A stretch of 64,000 nt of DNA from Clostridiales bacterium CHKCI001 (GTDB lineage: Bacteria; Bacillota; Clostridia; Lachnospirales; Lachnospiraceae): positions 1-64,000 of the forward strand of contig FCNS01000011.1 of the NCBI GenBank assembly GCA_900045905.1, written 5' to 3'. The notes under the pieces were generated by a model. The model saw only the letters and a program-made list of their open reading frames with translations. It ran no database searches and was not told the origin of the DNA. The position numbers were made by a program, and so were the translations under genes. Positions 55,443-64,000 of the stretch are shown one piece after another. Positions within the stretch are counted from its first letter, which is position 1; every line of letters starts with the position of its first letter.

Positions 55443-56928
55443 CCTGTTCTCTCTCCTCTCTGTGAAAACCAAAACAATACAAGCAAATAAAGTATACAAC
55501 TAAAAATAACACTCCCTGTGTAAAAAACGCTAGCCAAGATTCTACTCCAAAAATCAATTTTACTATTATACCTTCCACACAAGCCACTCCCAAAGCTGCC
55601 GTTGGTTTTAACATACTCTGAAAGAATGCTGGAATATCCAAGTGAATTTTCTTTTGATAGTACCAATTCATTAATACGATATTTCCGACGCAGGTGGCTA
55701 CCGCAGTTCCTGTCGCCGACCCGATTGCTCCAAATTTCTGTGACAATGGGATTGTGATAATTAAATTTAGAATTGCAATGATAAAATAAGCGATGGAACG
55801 GAATTTATGTTTATTTTTAGCCCGCTGTATTTCAATTCCAATATTTTGAATTAAAGGAACTAAGGTAGGAATCATAATGATGGCACCCACATAATAAGCT
55901 ACATCATATCCCTCTCCAGCCCATTTACGGATAAAGAATTTTCCATAAATCAAATATCCTGCTAGTACCCCTGCTAAAATGATATACTGAATTCGACCAA
56001 TTTTGGTAAATAACTCGGAAAGACTGTGATCACTCTGCTTTTCTGCCACCATCTTATTTACTCGTGGAATAAAAACATTTGATACTGCCGATGACATATT
56101 TAAAAAATACTGGTTAAACTGGCTTCCTACCGAAAAGATTGCCACAACTCCTGTATTCTGTACTACACCTAGAATAAACTTTCCAACATTCCAGTTAATT
56201 TGGTTAACTACTTCATTCAGAAAAATATAAAAAGAGAATGTACCTACACTTTTTAAAACATGTAGTTCCATTCCTTTAAATTGAAACTTCATATTCAATT
56301 TTTTTATACAATAAATAATATTAAAACCTACTCGAAGCAGAGAAAGCACAAGATTCGCTAATACCAAAGACATAGAACCACATCCGAGTAAAAGAAGTGG
56401 CAATGCGAGGCATGGATTCAACACATTCACTGCAATTAAAAGCAGCCTTTGAAAAATATATTTTTCATGTGCTGTAATATAACAGTCAAAAATAATGTTA
56501 GGAAACGTAAGTGCAGTCGTTATTACCAATACTACCATCAACCATCGAATTTCTTCGATTTCTGCCCCAGATAGACCATTCTTAAACAGCAAATCGGCAG
56601 ATACAATCATACCACTGCCAATGACAATACAAACTGCCGCCAAGGTACAAAAAACCAAGAGAAAGATACTATTTAACTTTCTAATTTCTTCTTCCTCATT
56701 ATTCACTTTATATTGATAAAAAAATCTAACATAGGAGCTTCCAAATCCGAAGCTTAAAAGGCTTAGATAAGCAACTGTAGAATTTCCCAATTGATATAAG
56801 CCATATTCGTTCTGTCCTAAAAGTCTCAGCATTACGGGAGTATAGATCATTGCAATCAGATTCTGAACTCCGATAGAAACATAACTTAAAATAGTTCCCA
56901 TTTTCAACTGATTTACTTGTTTATGCAT
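55408..56928 (-). CDS. Wzx-type polysaccharide flippase (MATE/MOP superfamily)
   Basis: Around 506 residues with about twelve to fourteen transmembrane helices. The N terminus KMGTILSYVSIGVQNLIAMIYTPVMLRLLGQNEYGLYQLG is the polysaccharide-export signature of RfbX-like flippases. It would move lipid-linked repeat units across the membrane. The ATG at 56928 has GGAG 6 nt ahead; an in-frame ATG five codons earlier is less good. It overlaps its neighbours at both ends. Confidence 0.9.
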   Translation of the reverse strand: MHKQVNQLKMGTILSYVSIGVQNLIAMIYTPVMLRLLGQNEYGLYQLGNSTVAYLSLLSFGFGSSYVRFFYQYKVNNEEEEIRKLNSIFLLVFCTLAAVCIVIGSGMIVSADLLFKNGLSGAEIEEIRWLMVVLVITTALTFPNIIFDCYITAHEKYIFQRLLLIAVNVLNPCLALPLLLLGCGSMSLVLANLVLSLLRVGFNIIYCIKKLNMKFQFKGMELHVLKSVGTFSFYIFLNEVVNQINWNVGKFILGVVQNTGVVAIFSVGSQFNQYFLNMSSAVSNVFIPRVNKMVAEKQSDHSLSELFTKIGRIQYIILAGVLAGYLIYGKFFIRKWAGEGYDVAYYVGAIIMIPTLVPLIQNIGIEIQRAKNKHKFRSIAYFIIAILNLIITIPLSQKFGAIGSATGTAVATCVGNIVLMNWYYQKKIHLDIPAFFQSMLKPTAALGVACVEGIIVKLIFGVESWLAFFTQGVLFLVVYFICLYCFGFHREEREQVEQIKRRIFRR

Positions 56929-57988
56929 TACTCTCTCCTTCACGTATTTTCAATAGGAATTTCTTCATTCTTTCTCGTTCCTGAATAATAATCGAATCTG
57001 TCTTCTTAAAATTGAGTTTAAATATCTGATTTTCCTTTATTGTATTAATCGTTCGCTCCTCCATTTGAAATAAAGCCAACAAGTCATCCATTCTAGAACT
57101 CATATCTGCAAAGTTTTCTTTTCTCTTAAATACCAGAAAAGGTCTATGAAAAAGAACCGAAAAAATTGTTCCATGAAATGAATCCGTACAAACACAAGCC
57201 GCATGATCTATTAAATAAAGAAATTCATCTGGAGCAACTGCAAAATGTTCTGGAGTCTGAAGCCAGAAAATCGTAAGACTATGAGTACTTGCAAGATTTT
57301 CTATATATTGCCTATATTCACCCGTACAACTTCCTAAAAAATATGCCAGAATATATCTATTCTGCTTTACTTTTACCTTCTTTTCTATCTTTCTCCATTG
57401 CTTTTCTGATACATATAACGTAGGATCGGCCAACACCTCAGCCCTTCGTCCGCATAGATTCCAGATTAACTCTGCTCCCTGTTTTTCCCTTACCGAAAGT
57501 AAACGAAAATCCGAAATCCAGTTTCGGAATTCTTCCTTCCTCTCTTTGGGAATTTGATTCACTGCTATACTAGGAGAAAATGCAATTTTCTTCTGTCGTT
57601 TTGTAAAGGTCAGAAAATTTGCCGCCGTACAATATTCAAGAAATGGATTCCAGACCTGGTCGCTCCCAGCAATAAAATACTGATATTCCTTGTCAAGTTC
57701 TGGTGGTACTGTTTGGTCAATCACAAATCTGCTTCTCGTGATATACTTATGAGTAAACCGATAAAAATTCAGCCTTCTGTGTTCCTCCTGTGTTAGATGA
57801 TAGTGCAGAAATCTTTTTATCCGAAGTTTTCGCAGATATCTAGGATTCTCGGCGTCAAATACATTTGTTATTTTATGTATCGTTTCTGGTTGGAATCCCA
57901 CATCTTTCAGTGCTTCCTGTACTGCATAATTTTGAAGTCGATTTCCATAATTTTCTCCATTCGTTATTGTAACAATTCCAACTTTCAC
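56921..57988 (-). CDS. Polysaccharide pyruvyl transferase family protein
   Basis: The start KVGIVTITNGENYGNRLQNYAVQEAL is the PS_pyruv_trans N terminus. YQYFIAGSDQVWNPF (about 95-109), LADPTLYVSEKQW and VCTDSFHGTIFSVLFHRPF (about 270-288) are family hallmarks. It transfers pyruvate from PEP to a glycan hydroxyl pair, adding negative charge. The start is GTG at 57988 behind AGGAG; the upstream open stretch belongs to the previous gene. 355 residues. Confidence 0.87.
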   Translation of the reverse strand: MKVGIVTITNGENYGNRLQNYAVQEALKDVGFQPETIHKITNVFDAENPRYLRKLRIKRFLHYHLTQEEHRRLNFYRFTHKYITRSRFVIDQTVPPELDKEYQYFIAGSDQVWNPFLEYCTAANFLTFTKRQKKIAFSPSIAVNQIPKERKEEFRNWISDFRLLSVREKQGAELIWNLCGRRAEVLADPTLYVSEKQWRKIEKKVKVKQNRYILAYFLGSCTGEYRQYIENLASTHSLTIFWLQTPEHFAVAPDEFLYLIDHAACVCTDSFHGTIFSVLFHRPFLVFKRKENFADMSSRMDDLLALFQMEERTINTIKENQIFKLNFKKTDSIIIQERERMKKFLLKIREGESNA

Positions 57989-59016
57989 AATGTCTCCTCT
58001 TTTCTTCTTATTTGTTTCCACTTTGTATAGACATAATGAATCCCATAATATAACAAAAAGAATCCTTTTTTTAGCAATAAATAATCGATTTTTTGAATTC
58101 TTCCACAATCCCACTCACACTCTAAAAAAGACAGAAATCGAGAATCCCTCATAATTTTTCGTATTTCCCTCCAACGATACAAAAACGGTAGCTTTTTCCA
58201 TATCGTCAAATACGCTGCTGCTGTGTTAATCCCCTGACGAAAAAAATAAGGATTAATCTTTTGTATTGATTCCTTCCCTAGACCATAATCTTTTCGCATA
58301 TAATCTAAAATTTCTTTGTCAATATCCATCTGCATTTGAAAGGAATTCTCATAATAACTGCTTCCTGCACCCTCCCCTTTTCTTATATGATAAATAAAAG
58401 CAGAGGAAGATTGCACCAAATACTCGTTTACATAACAAAAATACTGAAGATTAAAACGAATATCCTCTCCATAAACAATATTCAAAGGAAATTGAACAGC
58501 ATTTTTTTTAATGATTTCTGTTTTATAAAGCTTTCCACACGGATACATAAACAATTCTGAGTTAAGTAAATCTACGAAGCCATCTTTCCCGTAAAACTTT
58601 CGTTTTCCTTTAAACCCAATCCAATTTTCTATCAATTCCTTTTCCCCATCTACCTGTTTGCGATAATTCATCACAATCCATTGGCATTGAGGTTCTATAG
58701 ATTCTTTCATAATCTGTAAGGCATCCTGATCCAATTCATCGTCCGCGTCCAGAAAATAAATCCACTCCTTTTTAACATAAGTCATTCCTTTATTTCTAGC
58801 AGCACTGACTCCCTGGTTCTCCTGGTGAAGAATCAGAAAGTGATCATTCTGTCCTACTATCTCCCGACAGATTCTCAGCGTATCATCTGTAGAACCATCA
58901 TCAACAATAATAATTTGACACCCCGTATAATCCTGCGTCAAAATCGATGTAATACAGCGCTCTATATACTGTGCCCCATTATAAACAGGTATGACAATAC
59001 TGATTTCATTTCCCAT
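57985..59016 (-). CDS. Family 2 glycosyltransferase
   Basis: The GT-A core is plain: ISIVIPVYNGAQYIERCITSIL, QIIIVDDGSTDDTLRICREI, GVSAARNKGMTYV and the DxD motif in IYFLDADDELD (about residues 87-97). It transfers one sugar to the lipid-linked repeat unit in the cytoplasm; donor and linkage cannot be read. About 343 residues. It overlaps both the upstream GT2 gene and the pyruvyl transferase gene. Confidence 0.9.
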   Translation of the reverse strand: MGNEISIVIPVYNGAQYIERCITSILTQDYTGCQIIIVDDGSTDDTLRICREIVGQNDHFLILHQENQGVSAARNKGMTYVKKEWIYFLDADDELDQDALQIMKESIEPQCQWIVMNYRKQVDGEKELIENWIGFKGKRKFYGKDGFVDLLNSELFMYPCGKLYKTEIIKKNAVQFPLNIVYGEDIRFNLQYFCYVNEYLVQSSSAFIYHIRKGEGAGSSYYENSFQMQMDIDKEILDYMRKDYGLGKESIQKINPYFFRQGINTAAAYLTIWKKLPFLYRWREIRKIMRDSRFLSFLECEWDCGRIQKIDYLLLKKGFFLLYYGIHYVYTKWKQIRRKEETL

Positions 59017-60037
59017 TCTTTTCCTCCCTATATATACAACGCTTTAAATTAACATAGTATCGATGTATTATATGGTATGTCCACCCCATATAATTTTTCA
59101 ATAGTAAGTAATCCAAAATACCAATCCTTTTCAGACGATATTCTTTTTCCAAAATCTCCAAAAAGAACTTTGACAGCGTTATTTTTTTCATTTCTCCCCT
59201 CTTTTGTTTTAAAGAAAGTTTTTTTTCATCACCGATCCGCTGTAATGCTGCGATTGCTTGAGCATAATAAAAATGATTCATTTGATCACACTGCTTAGCA
59301 CTCAAACAATATACATCCTCACTCATTCTTCTCATATACTCACATAATTCCTTTTGAATTTTCCATTCATTTTTTATAAATCGGGTTCCCAGACCTTCTC
59401 CAAAACGATAACAATAGGTATATACAGCTTTTTTTAGGATCACAAATTTATGTACAAACTGAAAATAGTCCAGATTAAATAAAAGATCTTCTCCATAATT
59501 ACGCTTTTCATCAAAATAGAGTGCATTTCGACGAATTATATCTGTACGATAAAGTTTTCCCCATACACAGTTAAAATTTCTTGAAATGCACAACTGTGGT
59601 AATTCTCTTTTATCTCCAAAGTGAACTTCCTCGTCAAAATACTGGTAATGGAGTTCTGGCTCTGAAGATTTTTTTATATTGACAATCTGGTAATTTCCAA
59701 TCACCCATTCCCCTTTTGTACAATACTGCATTAAATATTCAATTCCAAACGGTAACAACTCATCATCCGCATCCATAAAAAAGAAATAATCTCCTGTTGC
59801 CTGTTTGATTCCTTTGTTTCTTGCAGCACTTACACCTTGATGATCTATATTGATAAGTTTTAGTATCTCAAACTGACTTTCATAGTACTGACAGATTTTC
59901 TCTGTCTGATCCGTTGATCCATCATTAATAATCAAGACCTCGATATTAGAATACGTTTGACCACAGACACTGGTTAGACACCGATTGATATCTTTCTCTG
60001 CATTATACGCAGGAATTATAATTGTAACTTTCTTCAT
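59006..60037 (-). CDS. Family 2 glycosyltransferase
   Basis: The GT-A core KVTIIIPAYNAEKDINRCLTSV, VLIINDGSTDQTEKICQYYE, GVSAARNKGIKQATGDYFFFMDADDELL (DxD near residues 90-95) is complete. The C-terminal half resembles the next GT2 downstream in layout (NYGEDLLFNLDYFQFVHKF compared with VYGEDIRFNLQYFCYVNEY), suggesting duplication. The ATG at 60037 has GGAG at 6 nt; an ATG four codons earlier is also in frame. Confidence 0.9.
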   Translation of the reverse strand: MKKVTIIIPAYNAEKDINRCLTSVCGQTYSNIEVLIINDGSTDQTEKICQYYESQFEILKLINIDHQGVSAARNKGIKQATGDYFFFMDADDELLPFGIEYLMQYCTKGEWVIGNYQIVNIKKSSEPELHYQYFDEEVHFGDKRELPQLCISRNFNCVWGKLYRTDIIRRNALYFDEKRNYGEDLLFNLDYFQFVHKFVILKKAVYTYCYRFGEGLGTRFIKNEWKIQKELCEYMRRMSEDVYCLSAKQCDQMNHFYYAQAIAALQRIGDEKKLSLKQKRGEMKKITLSKFFLEILEKEYRLKRIGILDYLLLKNYMGWTYHIIHRYYVNLKRCIYREEKNGK

Positions 60038-60053
60038 AACACGCTCCATCTAC

Positions 60054-61016
60054 TTACCGAAAACCACCATATAGAAACTTCCTACATCTACAAACCAATA
60101 AGATTGCAAGAATCCTATCTTTTTGTTTTCCTGTTCCCCATTTCATAAATGCTCCAAAAAATTTCTGAAATTGTCGAAGATAATATTGATAGTCCTTTTG
60201 AAACTGCTTTCCATTCGGATCTTTCAAAATAGACAATAAAAGGCAATAGTAATGTACCCCAAAGAAATATGCCATATAAGATTTAAGCTCTGGATAAAGC
60301 TTATTCGTTAAAACAGCAATTTGCTTAATATGTTTATCTACTACTCGAAATCGTTTTGAATAACCCGATTTTGTAATACTACCTTCTCTTTTTCGATAAA
60401 AATATAATTTTCTTTCCGAAAGAACGGTCTTCTGACTTTTCATCAGCAAATTTGCAACTATAACGGTATCCTCATTAATTTCTCCTACCAGAAACCTTAA
60501 ATCTAAAAATAACTCTTTCAAAAATAACTTATCGCAAACACTTTCTGTAATTTCTCTTAAAAAAAATTGTTTTAGAGCATCCCTAGTATTGAATACTGTA
60601 ACTGTATCGGTTTCTTTTGTATTCTCAATGACTCCCTCATCATAAACTCCATGATACCCACAAGAAACGATTTGGGCATTTTCGAACTCTGCGAGATGAT
60701 ATAGTTCTTTATACATATTTTTATCCACCCAGTCATCTCCATCTACAAATCCTAAATACTTTCCTCTAGCCACATCAATACCTGCATTTCTTGCCGAAGA
60801 CAGCCCTCCGTTCTCTTTATGAATTACAATAATTCTGGAATCTTTTTTACTGAAATCATCACAAATTTTTCCACTCTCATCGGTTGAGCCATCATCCACA
60901 AGAATTATCTCCATATCCGTAAAGGTTTGTTTCTGCAAACTTTCAATACATTTTGTAATATATGGTGCTATATTAAAAACTGGTACAATTACAGATATCG
61001 TTATATTATCTCTCAT
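60054..61016 (-). CDS. Family 2 glycosyltransferase
   Basis: The GT-A core is ISVIVPVFNIAPYITKCIESLQ, EIILVDDGSTDESGKICDDF, GLSSARNAGIDVARGKYLGFVDGDDWVD with DxD at about residues 92-94. The short C-terminal region (about 200-320) is helical and basic, typical of capsule GT2 enzymes. 320 residues. It overlaps the acetyltransferase gene by 4 nt (ATGA). Confidence 0.9.
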   Translation of the reverse strand: MRDNITISVIVPVFNIAPYITKCIESLQKQTFTDMEIILVDDGSTDESGKICDDFSKKDSRIIVIHKENGGLSSARNAGIDVARGKYLGFVDGDDWVDKNMYKELYHLAEFENAQIVSCGYHGVYDEGVIENTKETDTVTVFNTRDALKQFFLREITESVCDKLFLKELFLDLRFLVGEINEDTVIVANLLMKSQKTVLSERKLYFYRKREGSITKSGYSKRFRVVDKHIKQIAVLTNKLYPELKSYMAYFFGVHYYCLLLSILKDPNGKQFQKDYQYYLRQFQKFFGAFMKWGTGKQKDRILAILLVCRCRKFLYGGFR

Positions 61017-61600
61017 AATTTTTCCATCCTTCCAATGGTTGTTTTTGCTGGATGAATCTCCTTTGCTGGAATTCCTGCAATAACAATTCCTGGTTTTAAA
61101 AAAGAGCGATTTACCACCGCTCCTGCTCCTACCACAATATCATCCGCAATTTCCACATCACCAATAATCTTAGCACCTACTCCAATATCCACCCGATCTC
61201 CAATACGTGGAGTTGCTTCCGATATACCATTATTTCCAATGCAGTTATCACCATGCAGTTTACAATTCTTTCCAATCCGAGAATAACCATTCACAACGAT
61301 ATTTCCTGTATGGAAGATAATCAATCCCTCTTGAAAAGATTTTTCAGATATTTCAATGCCTAACTTTACTCCAAGTTTATTTTTTCTTCTGCGAGCCAGT
61401 GTATAAAAAAGTATTTTTTTCAAACCTTTCTGGAAGGAATAGTATTCTGTATACCGCAGTGCTTTCTGATATTTCCATATTCTAACACACGGATCTTGTG
61501 TAACCCATTCCACAATCCTGTCATAAACCGATTTCCTGGAAATATAATACACTTTCTCTTCCTTTAAACAGGCTTTCAATTTCTTTTTCGTATCCAGCAT
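61013..61600 (-). CDS. Left-handed beta-helix acyltransferase (serine acetyltransferase-like)
   Basis: Hexapeptide repeats span about residues 85-185 (IIFHTGNIVVNGYSRIGKNCKLHGDNCIG, PRIGDRVDIGVGAKIIGDVEIADDIVVGAGAVV). An N-terminal helical region rich in basic residues precedes them. The layout resembles CysE-like O-acetyltransferases found in polysaccharide loci. It probably O-acetylates a sugar of the repeat unit. It has 2-nt spacing to the upstream GT2 gene. Confidence 0.85.
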   Translation of the reverse strand: MLDTKKKLKACLKEEKVYYISRKSVYDRIVEWVTQDPCVRIWKYQKALRYTEYYSFQKGLKKILFYTLARRRKNKLGVKLGIEISEKSFQEGLIIFHTGNIVVNGYSRIGKNCKLHGDNCIGNNGISEATPRIGDRVDIGVGAKIIGDVEIADDIVVGAGAVVNRSFLKPGIVIAGIPAKEIHPAKTTIGRMEKL

Positions 61601-61602
61601 TT

Positions 61603-62673
61603 TTATCCCTTCTTATTTTTTAAGTTATTATAATTTTGGGCTGCTGCCAAAATAAATAATATATTCTCCCATTGTATCTTCATAAAGAATGAAAAAACTC
61701 TCTGTCGGAACGGTAACCGATGATACGGATATTGTCGAAGTACAGTTTGAGTCGTCCGATCTTTACAGTATTCTTTTATTCTTTTTTTGGTAATTCTTGT
61801 ACTATGATTTTTAATTCCAAAATCAGACTCCATCATAATACACGCACGCACGTTTCCAATAAAGGTTCTCATCAGCTGTAGTCTTCCCGCTTCATAAGCA
61901 CCTATTTCTTTCAGCAGTTTTTCTTCATACAAATATAGTTTCTTTACCATGTAAAAACGATCTTTTTTATATGTATTAGTCAAACTATCCCCGTTCTGGC
62001 AATAGCAGTAAAACACATCTGGAAGAACAATTGCTTTTTTTACGTGTCGAAGATAATATATATGAAAAATAATATCCTCCGAAATATATTCTCGTTCTGA
62101 CGGGAAACGAACTCTATACTTTTCCACAATCTCTTGACTGTAAAGATTCTTCCATACGGACATACCAATATAATCATTTGAATAATAATCAGGTGGAGCC
62201 CCTAACATATTTGCCAATAATACAGAACTCACCTGTTCCCCTTCCAATACTCTAGGAATTCCCTTATTATTGCAAATTTCTTCCTTCCCGTTTGGATACA
62301 CCTTCTTATAACCAGCCACTACAATATCTGCATGTTCTCTTTCTGCCTCTTCATATAGAGTTTTGCACATTCCATTCTCTACATAGTCGTCAGAATCAAT
62401 AAAAATCAAGTACTTTCCATTTGCCGCCTCAATTCCTGTATTTCTGGCAAAACCTAATCCCTGATTTTCTTTATGAATTACACGAACTCGACTATCTTGT
62501 TTTGCCCATTGGTCACATTTTTCTGCACATACAGCTTTTGATCCATCATCTACTACAATAATTTCTATTTCTGGTAATGTCTGTCCAAGCAGACTTTTCA
62601 TACATCTATCCAGATATTTTTCTGTATTATAAACTGGAACGATGATACTAATTTTTATCTGTCTATCACTCAT
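61603..62673 (-). CDS. Family 2 glycosyltransferase
   Basis: The GT-A core is ISIIVPVYNTEKYLDRCMKSLL, EIIVVDDGSKAVCAEKCDQW, GLGFARNTGIEAANGKYLIFIDSDDYVENGM (DxD at about residues 92-94). The second conserved block has SEDIIFHIYYLRHVKKAIVLP. 356 residues. It is the fourth GT2 of the operon and the first after the polymerase gene. Confidence 0.9.
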   Translation of the reverse strand: MSDRQIKISIIVPVYNTEKYLDRCMKSLLGQTLPEIEIIVVDDGSKAVCAEKCDQWAKQDSRVRVIHKENQGLGFARNTGIEAANGKYLIFIDSDDYVENGMCKTLYEEAEREHADIVVAGYKKVYPNGKEEICNNKGIPRVLEGEQVSSVLLANMLGAPPDYYSNDYIGMSVWKNLYSQEIVEKYRVRFPSEREYISEDIIFHIYYLRHVKKAIVLPDVFYCYCQNGDSLTNTYKKDRFYMVKKLYLYEEKLLKEIGAYEAGRLQLMRTFIGNVRACIMMESDFGIKNHSTRITKKRIKEYCKDRTTQTVLRQYPYHRLPFRQRVFSFFMKIQWENILFILAAAQNYNNLKNKKG

Positions 62674-62686
62674 TTGTTCCTCCTGC

Positions 62687-63958
62687 CTAAGCTTTTCTGC
62701 AAATAAATGGAACTGCTAACATAAAAAATGCCAAATATCCGCTGTTTTCCACTCTCAATGCGTTATTATAAAAACATTGAATCACACAGAGCATTGCGAT
62801 AATTACTGTTGTCATACAGAAAATTTTTCGTTCAAACGCTACTTTTTTTCCAAATCTCCATGCTTGAATTCCAACTGATACAAAAAATCCTAGGAAAATC
62901 ACAAATCCTACCCACCCCGTTTCTAGAAGGGTAAATGCATGAATCATATAAGTATAATGTAGTCGTTCTCCGTATTTCTGAAAAAATGCACTTTGGAAAA
63001 AAGAAGAGGTCTCACCGCTTCCCAGTCCCAATCCAAATAATAAGTCTTCTGGTTTTCTTAAAAATCTCTCGGTAACTGTCTGAAGCGCTGTTAGACGATT
63101 TAAATCTGTGGCGGTACTATATCCTCCCTCTCCAGCATAATCCATAATCTGCTCTATAGAAAACTCCCAGCCTGGAAAATATGTATTAAAAAGTTGCATC
63201 CCCACATAGAGACCTGCAAATGCTCCCAAAACCATCAGTACTATTCGCAGAGAAAATCTGGATAATAGTATACTCATACCAAGAATGAAAACATACTCTA
63301 TAAATAAAAACTTCAGTTCACTTAATGCAGCAATATAAAGACTTCCTGCGGACACCAATAGAAAACATCGGAATGAAGTTTTATGTGCCATATATCTCAC
63401 ACATATATAGGACAGATAAATACATAAAAACGTATTCATATGACCATTACATCCCATATCGGTACCGAAAAGTCCTCCCAGATAATCCTGGTAATAACCC
63501 TGAATCCAAAATTGAATCGATACAACCACTACATTTAGGAAAAACAGAACAGAAAAAATCTTCCCAAATCTCTCTACATCCTCATAGTTTAATAGAACGA
63601 CACAGGAGAAAAGAAAAAGAAAGAAACGCATTAGATTTCTGTATGACCATAACAGCAATAGAATCGGCACCTCATGCAAAATGGCCGATACCGTTCCAAG
63701 TCCAAAGAAAAGTGCAGCGAATACCAATGGCACTCCCAAATACGTCTTTTTTCTTTTTTCATATAGCTGTTTCAACGCCATTAAAAAACTAAGGATCATT
63801 AAAACATCTGTAACATAATTAATCGCATCTGGTGCTCCAAATTGGGATATCATAAATTTATTGACACAGCAGTATAAAATCTGCAAATAGATCAGCCATA
63901 CTGGTTCTTTTATAAGGAGAATCAGAACTCCCGTTCCCACGAATAGTGCGGTTTCCAT
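62687..63958 (-). CDS. Wzy/O-antigen ligase-like polysaccharide polymerase
   Basis: About ten to twelve transmembrane helices surround a large extracytoplasmic loop (about residues 255-335, TYFPGWEFSIEQIMDYAGEG...LLFGLGLGSGETSSFF). This is the usual Wzy_C layout with FGLGLGSG. It would polymerise flipped repeat units. I favour the ATG at 63958 (GAGG ahead); an in-frame ATG at 63994 lies 6 nt from the window edge, so a longer form or an upstream gene overlap cannot be excluded. Confidence 0.82.
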   Translation of the reverse strand: METALFVGTGVLILLIKEPVWLIYLQILYCCVNKFMISQFGAPDAINYVTDVLMILSFLMALKQLYEKRKKTYLGVPLVFAALFFGLGTVSAILHEVPILLLLWSYRNLMRFFLFLFSCVVLLNYEDVERFGKIFSVLFFLNVVVVSIQFWIQGYYQDYLGGLFGTDMGCNGHMNTFLCIYLSYICVRYMAHKTSFRCFLLVSAGSLYIAALSELKFLFIEYVFILGMSILLSRFSLRIVLMVLGAFAGLYVGMQLFNTYFPGWEFSIEQIMDYAGEGGYSTATDLNRLTALQTVTERFLRKPEDLLFGLGLGSGETSSFFQSAFFQKYGERLHYTYMIHAFTLLETGWVGFVIFLGFFVSVGIQAWRFGKKVAFERKIFCMTTVIIAMLCVIQCFYNNALRVENSGYLAFFMLAVPFICRKA

Positions 63959-64000
63959 TCCTACTAGATCCTCTTTAATTCCTATCAAAAGCATTCCGAT

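Overview
The window looks like a chromosomal segment of a low-GC anaerobic Firmicute, most likely a Clostridia/Lachnospiraceae gut bacterium. The evidence is AT-rich coding, the cmk-ispH-rpsA order, an hrcA-grpE-dnaK-dnaJ operon with a CIRCE operator, a sodium-pumping biotin decarboxylase operon, and clostridial 'hydrophobic W' repeats on a secreted protein. The genus cannot be fixed from sequence alone.

Region 1 (1-1958) is mobile-element debris. A decayed IS200/IS605-type unit (tnpA remnant plus tnpB-like ORF) abuts the N-terminal stub of an AAA-ATPase-like gene, and its tnpB is interrupted by an IS3-family element. Region 2 (2037-10498, minus strand) is a complete type III-B CRISPR effector operon of unusual build: cmr4, a cmr5-cmr6 fusion, cmr1, an HD-less cas10/cmr2 with an intact GGDD motif, cmr3, a CARF/PD-(D/E)XK nuclease of the Card1/Can2 type, then a second cmr4 and a second, free-standing cmr5. 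A 188-bp MITE with perfect 11-bp target repeats sits between cmr3 and the nuclease gene. No array, cas1/cas2 or cas6 is in the window. This operon is the most novel-looking system here.

Region 3 (10.8-27.3 kb) is housekeeping and energy metabolism: an RNase H-like exonuclease, an intact AAA-ATPase/PD-(D/E)XK protein, a BaiN-type flavoprotein with cmk-ispH-rpsA, an NhaC antiporter, a five-gene Na+-translocating decarboxylase/transcarboxylase operon, a D,D-carboxypeptidase and a ROK fructokinase. Region 4 (27.5-38.1 kb) holds a 1513-residue secreted glycosidase-like surface protein, an IS150-type element inserted in the loop of that gene's terminator, and an ABC importer operon ending in a winged-helix/nucleotidyltransferase fusion.

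Region 5 (38.2-50.5 kb) carries the heat-shock operon, a ferredoxin, a phosphohexomutase flanked by inverted copies of a hairpin repeat, a family-4 uracil-DNA glycosylase, YaaA, a broken AlbA_2 gene and a KDG-type kinase with a 62-nt paralogous relic nearby. Region 6 (50.6 kb to the end) has a degraded AAA-ATPase copy and an 11-gene, tightly overlapping Wzx/Wzy-type exopolysaccharide operon on the minus strand, which meets a plus-strand fucosyltransferase-like gene.
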